Assembly: GCA_944324635.1 (NCBI GenBank) | Contig: CALUXC010000006.1 | Location: 36,499-100,498, forward strand | Direction of reading: 5' to 3' | From: Candidatus Avelusimicrobium intestinipullorum | GTDB taxonomy: Bacteria; Elusimicrobiota; Elusimicrobia; Elusimicrobiales; Elusimicrobiaceae | DNA: 64,000 nucleotides | In this document: positions 59,874 through 64,000 of the stretch, one piece after another | Layout: the number at the start of each line of letters is the position of its first letter | Position numbering within the stretch: position 1 is the first letter of the stretch | Made by a program: the position numbers and the translations under genes | The notes under the pieces: generated by a model | The model's input: only the letters and a program-made list of their open reading frames with translations | What the model was told of the DNA's origin: nothing | Database searches by the model: none

Positions 59874-61751
59874 ATGGCTAAGATTATTGGTATTGATTTG
59901 GGAACTTCCAACACCGCTGCGGCGGTCATGGAAGGCGGCAGAGGCACGATTATTCCGTCTGCCGAAGGAAGCTCCATTGGCGGTAAGGCGTTTCCGTCTT
60001 ATGTCGCCTTCACCAAAGACGGCCAGCGTTTGGTGGGTGAACCCGCCCGCCGTCAGGCTATTGCCAACCCGGAAGGGACGGTAACCGCCTTCAAACGCAA
60101 AATGGGGGAAAACTATAAATATAATTTGCGCGGCCAGGAATTTACGCCTCAGCAACTCTCTGCTTTCATCTTGCAGAAAGTGAAAAAAGACGCCGAAGCG
60201 TTCCTGGGTGAACCCGTGGAAAAAGCTGTTATCACGGTGCCCGCTTATTTTAACGACAACCAGCGCCAGGCCACCAAAGACGCCGGCCGCATCGCCGGTT
60301 TGGAAGTGGTTCGCTTGGTGAACGAACCGACGGCTGCCGCGTTGGCGTTCGGTATTGATAAAGCCGGCAAGGAACAAAAAGTCATGGTGTTCGACTTGGG
60401 CGGCGGTACGCTGGATGTAACGATTATGGAAATGGGCAAAGAAGGCACCTTTGACGTGCTTTCCACCTCCGGCGATACGCAGCTGGGCGGTACGGATATG
60501 GATAATGCCATCATCGCGTGGATGGTGGACGAATTCCGCAAACAGACCGGTATTGATTTGTCCAAAGACAAACAGGCTCAACAGCGCTTAAAAGACGCGG
60601 CCGAAAAAGCCAAAATTGAATTGTCCACCACCATGGAAACGGACATCAACCTGCCGTTCATTTCTGCCGGTGCGGACGGCCCGAAACACTTGGAACTCAA
60701 ATTGTCCCGCGCCAAACTGGAAAGCTTGGTGGACGACATCGTCAAACGCTGCGGCAAATCCGTCAATCAGGCCTTGTCCGACGCGAGCTTGAGCGCTTCT
60801 CAGATTGACCGCATCATCTTGGTCGGCGGTCCGACCCGTATGCCGATTGTGCAGAAATACGTGGAAGACTTGGTTGGCAAAAAGATTGAACGCGGTATTG
60901 ACCCGATGGAGTGCGTGGCAATCGGTGCCTCTGTGCAAGCCGGTATTTTGACGGGCGACGTGAAAGACGTCCTCTTGTTGGACGTTACCCCCTTGTCCTT
61001 GGGCTTGGAAACTTTGGGCGGTGTATGCACGCGCCTCATTGAACGCAACACCACTATCCCGGTGCGCAAGACGCAAATCTTCTCTACGGCTTCTGATAAC
61101 CAGCCGGCCGTAACCATTAACGTCTTGCAGGGTGAACGCCCGATGGCCAAAGACAACGTACCGCTGGGCAAGTTTGACTTGGACGGTATTCCGCCTGCTC
61201 CGCGCGGCGTGCCGCAAATTGAAGTGACCTTTGATATTGACGCGAACGGTATTTTGAATGTTTCCGCCAAAGACTTGGGCACCAACAAAGAGCAGCACAT
61301 CACCATCAGCTCGCCCAACAAACTGAGCGATGCCGAAGTGGAAAAATTCGTCAAAGACGCGGAAAAATTCGCGGAAGAAGACAAAAAACACAAAGAGCTC
61401 ATTGAAGCCAAAAACCAGGGCGACAGCGTGCTCTACCAGACCGAAAAATCGCTGAAAGAATACGGCGACAAAGTGTCTCAGGATGACCGCTTGGCCATTG
61501 ACCGCGCTTTGGGCGACCTCAAAGAAGCCCTCAAGAGCGACGATGCCGCCAAGATTAAATCCGCCACTGATGCGGCCTTGCAGGCCGGTCAGAAACTGGG
61601 TGAAGCGATGTATAAAGAAGCCCAGGCCAAACAGCAAGCTCAAGCCGGCGCTCAGGCCGGAGCCCAACAGGGTCCCGCCGCAGGTGCTCAGGCGGCTGGC
61701 GGCAACGGCGGCAAAGACGACGTGGTAGAAGCCGAAGTCGTAGATAAATAA
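59874..61751 (+). CDS. dnaK: Chaperone DnaK (Hsp70)
   Basis: 625 aa. ATPase domain with [20 protein letters not shown] and V-G-G-P-T-R-M-P; substrate-binding domain with [15 protein letters not shown]; Gln/Ala/Gly-rich tail ending V-V-E-A-E-V-V-D-K. The phosphate-1 loop has S-N-T where most DnaKs have T-N-S. AAGGAG precedes the ATG. dnaJ does not follow. Confidence 0.98.
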   Translation: MAKIIGIDLGTSNTAAAVMEGGRGTIIPSAEGSSIGGKAFPSYVAFTKDGQRLVGEPARRQAIANPEGTVTAFKRKMGENYKYNLRGQEFTPQQLSAFILQKVKKDAEAFLGEPVEKAVITVPAYFNDNQRQATKDAGRIAGLEVVRLVNEPTAAALAFGIDKAGKEQKVMVFDLGGGTLDVTIMEMGKEGTFDVLSTSGDTQLGGTDMDNAIIAWMVDEFRKQTGIDLSKDKQAQQRLKDAAEKAKIELSTTMETDINLPFISAGADGPKHLELKLSRAKLESLVDDIVKRCGKSVNQALSDASLSASQIDRIILVGGPTRMPIVQKYVEDLVGKKIERGIDPMECVAIGASVQAGILTGDVKDVLLLDVTPLSLGLETLGGVCTRLIERNTTIPVRKTQIFSTASDNQPAVTINVLQGERPMAKDNVPLGKFDLDGIPPAPRGVPQIEVTFDIDANGILNVSAKDLGTNKEQHITISSPNKLSDAEVEKFVKDAEKFAEEDKKHKELIEAKNQGDSVLYQTEKSLKEYGDKVSQDDRLAIDRALGDLKEALKSDDAAKIKSATDAALQAGQKLGEAMYKEAQAKQQAQAGAQAGAQQGPAAGAQAAGGNGGKDDVVEAEVVDK

Positions 61752-61771
61752 TCTGCAGTACCGCTTATGCA

Positions 61772-61800
61772 CAAAGGGGAGCCGAAAGGCTCCCCTTTAT
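61772..61800 (+). terminator. Terminator of the hrcA-grpE-dnaK operon
   Basis: AAAGGGGAGCC-gaaa-GGCTCCCCTTT perfect hairpin with a GNRA-type loop, then a short T-rich tract. Confidence 0.88.
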
Positions 61801-61863
61801 TGTTTTGTTTATTTTGGGTATTGGCGTTTGTGTTTGTTCCCCGGGAAAAAGTACAATAACCAT

Positions 61864-62559
61864 ATGCCTCAGTATTTTGCAGACATTAAAGAAACCGAAT
61901 TTTTCCTGATGGATGCGGAAGCCCATCATGCCGCGGCCGTGGCCCGCCGCAAAGAGGGGGACCAAATCCGCGTGTTTGACGGCACCGGCCGCCAATATAT
62001 GGGCCGGATAGACCGCATTCAAAAAAAATTTGTGCGCGGCACCTTGCTAACGCCTTGCCGGGTGCGCCGTACGGAGTTGGAACTGGAGCTTTGTTTTGCG
62101 CCCAATTCCCGCACGGGGCTGGAAGACGTGCTGGATAAATGCACCCAGCTGGGGGTGGCGTCGTTTCGCCCGGTGATGACCGAGCGCAGCGAATATGACG
62201 TGCTTAAAAAATGGGACGGTAAAAACGACCGCTGGAACCAAATCATGATAGCGGCCTGCAAACAGTGCGACACGCCGTTTGTCCCCACTATTTTGCCGCC
62301 CGTTAAATTTACCGAAGCCCTGGGGCAAAACGTACCTTCTTTAATTGCTTACGAAGCGGAAGAAACCCACACGCTGGCTTGGGGACTGGAACAGTTGGGC
62401 CGCCCTAAACGGCTGCGCGTATATGTGGGGCCTGCCGGGGGCTGGACGGACGAAGAAGTCTCTTTGGCCCGTGCCCATCAGGTGCTTCCCGTTACGTTGG
62501 GCGTAAATATCTTGCGTGCGGAAACGGCTTGCATAGCCGTAGCCGCCAAACTATTATAA
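61864..62559 (+). CDS. rsmE: 16S rRNA (uracil-1498-N3)-methyltransferase
   Basis: 231 aa SPOUT enzyme. N-terminal PUA-like part (H-H-A-A-A-V-A-R-R-K-E-G-D), then the knotted SAM-binding motifs V-G-P-A-G-G-W-T-D-E-E and L-G-V-N-I-L-R-A-E-T-A. It methylates U1498 of 16S rRNA. ATG 61864 is 6 nt after TACAAT with no ribosome binding site. The stop overlaps the mtaB start (TAATG). Confidence 0.93.
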   Translation: MPQYFADIKETEFFLMDAEAHHAAAVARRKEGDQIRVFDGTGRQYMGRIDRIQKKFVRGTLLTPCRVRRTELELELCFAPNSRTGLEDVLDKCTQLGVASFRPVMTERSEYDVLKKWDGKNDRWNQIMIAACKQCDTPFVPTILPPVKFTEALGQNVPSLIAYEAEETHTLAWGLEQLGRPKRLRVYVGPAGGWTDEEVSLARAHQVLPVTLGVNILRAETACIAVAAKLL

Positions 62560-63788
62560 TGGCTACTTTTTTTATTAAAACTTTTGGCTGCCGTGTGAAC
62601 CAGGTGGAAAGCCAAGCCCTGTGGGAACAGTTCCTGCGCGGCGGCTTTACGCCGGCCGACTCCTTTGAAACGGCCGACTTGTGCCTGCTTAATACCTGCA
62701 CGGTCACTCATCAGGCGGATAAAGACGTGGAAAAACAAATCCGCCAGATTTTGCGCCGCAACCCCAAAGCCCGCCTGGTGCTGACGGGTTGTTACGCCGC
62801 CGCGCATGAAGCGGCCGTGCGCGAAAAATTCCCGCAGGCCGAAATTATCGGCAAATACGACCTGGGAAAAAAACTTTTTAACGTGCCCGACGTATGCTGG
62901 ACGGTGTCCGGCCACGAGGGGCACAGCCGTGCGTTTATAAAAATACAGGACGGGTGCGATTGCTTTTGCTCCTACTGTATTGTGCCGTATGCGCGCCCGG
63001 TCAAGCGGTCCAAGCCGTTGGCGGACGTGCTAAGCGAAATCCAAACGCTGGAGCAGAAAGGCTTTGCCGAAATCGTGTTGACGGGTATTAATATCGGTAA
63101 TTATGCCTGCCCGCAAACGGGAGCGGATTTAGCCGGCTTGTGCGAGCAAATTGCAGCCTTGCCGGGGCGTTTTCGCATTCGTTTTTCCTCTATAGAGCTG
63201 CAAACGGTGACGGACGGAATTATCCGCCAAATGGCTTTGCGCCCGGACCGCTTTTGCAACTACTTCCACCTGCCCCTTCAGGCCGGGTGCGACAAAGTGC
63301 TAAAAGACATGAACCGCCACTATGACACGGCCGCTTACCGCGCCCGCGTGGCGGATTTGCGCCGCCAGGTGCCGCAAATCGGTATCTTTGCAGACGTAAT
63401 CGCCGGCTACCCTACCGAAACGGAAGCCGATTTTGAAGCAACGGCCTCGTTTATCCGCGAAGTGAAGCTGGCGGGACTGCACGTGTTTAGCTATTCTCCC
63501 CGGCCCGGTACTCCCGCGGCGGCCCTGAAACAGCTCCCGCACGAGGAGATAAAGCGCCGTTCGGACGCTTTACGCGCCCTGGATAAAGAACTGCGTGCCC
63601 AATTTGCCGCCTCTTTGGTGGGGACGGAGCAGGAAGTGTTTGTGGAAGAGCACAAACAAGGCCGCCCGCACGGTATAACTTCCAATTTCCAGCAGACGGT
63701 GTTGGAAACGGACCTCCCTTGCCACGGGCTGGTGCGGGTGCGGATAGCGGGGACAGAAGGCTCCCTGTGCCGGGGCGAGGTGCTGTAG
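62559..63788 (+). CDS. mtaB: tRNA N6-threonylcarbamoyladenosine methylthiotransferase MtaB
   Basis: 409 aa radical SAM enzyme. N-terminal UPF0004 domain with F-G-C-R-V-N-Q-V-E, L-N-T-C-T-V-T and L-T-G-C-Y-A (three Cys binding one 4Fe-4S). The radical SAM motif C-D-C-F-C-S-Y-C (CxxxCxxC) follows, with I-V-P-Y-A-R-P, Pro in place of the usual Gly. C-terminal TRAM domain. It adds the methylthio group making ms2t6A37 in tRNA. The start overlaps the rsmE stop. Confidence 0.9.
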   Translation: MATFFIKTFGCRVNQVESQALWEQFLRGGFTPADSFETADLCLLNTCTVTHQADKDVEKQIRQILRRNPKARLVLTGCYAAAHEAAVREKFPQAEIIGKYDLGKKLFNVPDVCWTVSGHEGHSRAFIKIQDGCDCFCSYCIVPYARPVKRSKPLADVLSEIQTLEQKGFAEIVLTGINIGNYACPQTGADLAGLCEQIAALPGRFRIRFSSIELQTVTDGIIRQMALRPDRFCNYFHLPLQAGCDKVLKDMNRHYDTAAYRARVADLRRQVPQIGIFADVIAGYPTETEADFEATASFIREVKLAGLHVFSYSPRPGTPAAALKQLPHEEIKRRSDALRALDKELRAQFAASLVGTEQEVFVEEHKQGRPHGITSNFQQTVLETDLPCHGLVRVRIAGTEGSLCRGEVL

Positions 63789-63968
63789 GCGGGAATTGGC
63801 CCTTGCGGGCTAAAATGCTACAATATGTGTAATGCCCCGCCTAAGGCAGGAAGTGCCGACATTTCCGCTTTGCAGGTTGGGCGGTTTATTGGTATAATAT
63901 ATATATAATTTGTTCCTGACTTTTCATTAACAAGTTAGATTCTTTTTTAGGCAAGAGTAGATAAAACA
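63789..63968 (+). promoter_or_regulatory. Intergenic region with AT-rich promoter for the last gene
   Basis: 180 bp. A TATAAT (about 63893-63898) runs into an alternating AT stretch to about 63910, a strong -10 candidate. The leader of about 60 nt that follows shows no clear ribosome binding site before the ATG at 63969. I see no terminator after mtaB. Confidence 0.45.
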
Positions 63969-64000
63969 ATGGTAGCCAAAAAAAATCTGTGTGTTCTCAT
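63969..64000 (+). CDS. 5' end of an unidentified gene (truncated by the window)
   Basis: Ten codons, M-V-A-K-K-N-L-C-V-L, open to the window edge. Start chosen as the first ATG after the AT-rich promoter. Too short to identify. Confidence 0.4.
   Translation, partial: MVAKKNLCVL

Noticed and set aside
60588..61772. 394-codon minus-strand open frame over dnaK
   Set aside because: Antisense shadow; dnaK on the plus strand is certain.

Overview
The window reads as a chromosomal segment of an anaerobic Gram-negative bacterium, probably a gut member of the Elusimicrobiota (Elusimicrobium-like). The Gram-negative call rests on heptose and KDO enzymes (HldD-like, KdsC-like), several exported beta-barrel proteins and lipoproteins. 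The anaerobic call rests on a superoxide reductase / flavodiiron protein / flavin reductase / rubredoxin operon. The phylum is my inference from overall gene content, not something a single marker here proves. Coding density is very high, gene overlaps are common (ATGA, TAATG), and I saw no tRNA, rRNA, CRISPR array or insertion sequence.

Layout. 1-6.4 kb: the start of a deoxyhypusine-synthase-like gene, glyA, then four tandem exported chymotrypsin-fold (PA clan) peptidases. All four carry Cys where the catalytic Ser should be, and two carry the 'G-x-H-x-G' motif of viral 3C proteases; this is the most unusual locus in the window. 6.4-9.4 kb: Sel1-repeat protein, SPFH/prohibitin protein, PfkB sugar kinase. 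9.4-17 kb: a complete F1Fo ATP synthase operon with a HldD-like epimerase gene inserted between atpA and atpG. 17.2-18.7 kb: a GH13 amylase. 18.8-27.3 kb: the replication block gyrA, gyrB, dciA-like, dnaN, dnaA, with DnaA boxes between dnaN and dnaA and an AT-rich stretch upstream of dnaA. Every gene from 6.4 to 26.9 kb is on the minus strand, and transcription flips to plus at 27.3 kb, as expected at oriC.

27.3-33.8 kb: the oxygen-detoxification operon, a glycosyltransferase, lepB, and parA-parB with three identical parS-like sites. 34-37 kb (minus): DUF1646 transporter, MgtC, DegT aminotransferase. 37-43.4 kb: outer-membrane proteins, KdsC-like phosphatase, CsgG-like lipoprotein, serS, TPR protein. 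43.5-45 kb: pyruvoyl arginine decarboxylase and agmatinase, giving arginine -> agmatine -> putrescine. 45.2-50.2 kb: a tightly overlapping set of M3 peptidase, type II pantothenate kinase, squalene/phytoene synthase and TPR protein.

50.2-57.9 kb: ligA-nusB, two exported proteins, infC-rpmI-rplT with structured leaders, and tatD with two envelope proteins. 58-61.8 kb: hrcA-grpE-dnaK behind a consensus promoter bracketed by two half-degenerate CIRCE elements. 61.9-63.8 kb: rsmE-mtaB. The last 32 bases open another gene. Several genes start about 6-9 nt after a TATAAT-like box without a Shine-Dalgarno, suggesting recurrent leaderless transcription.
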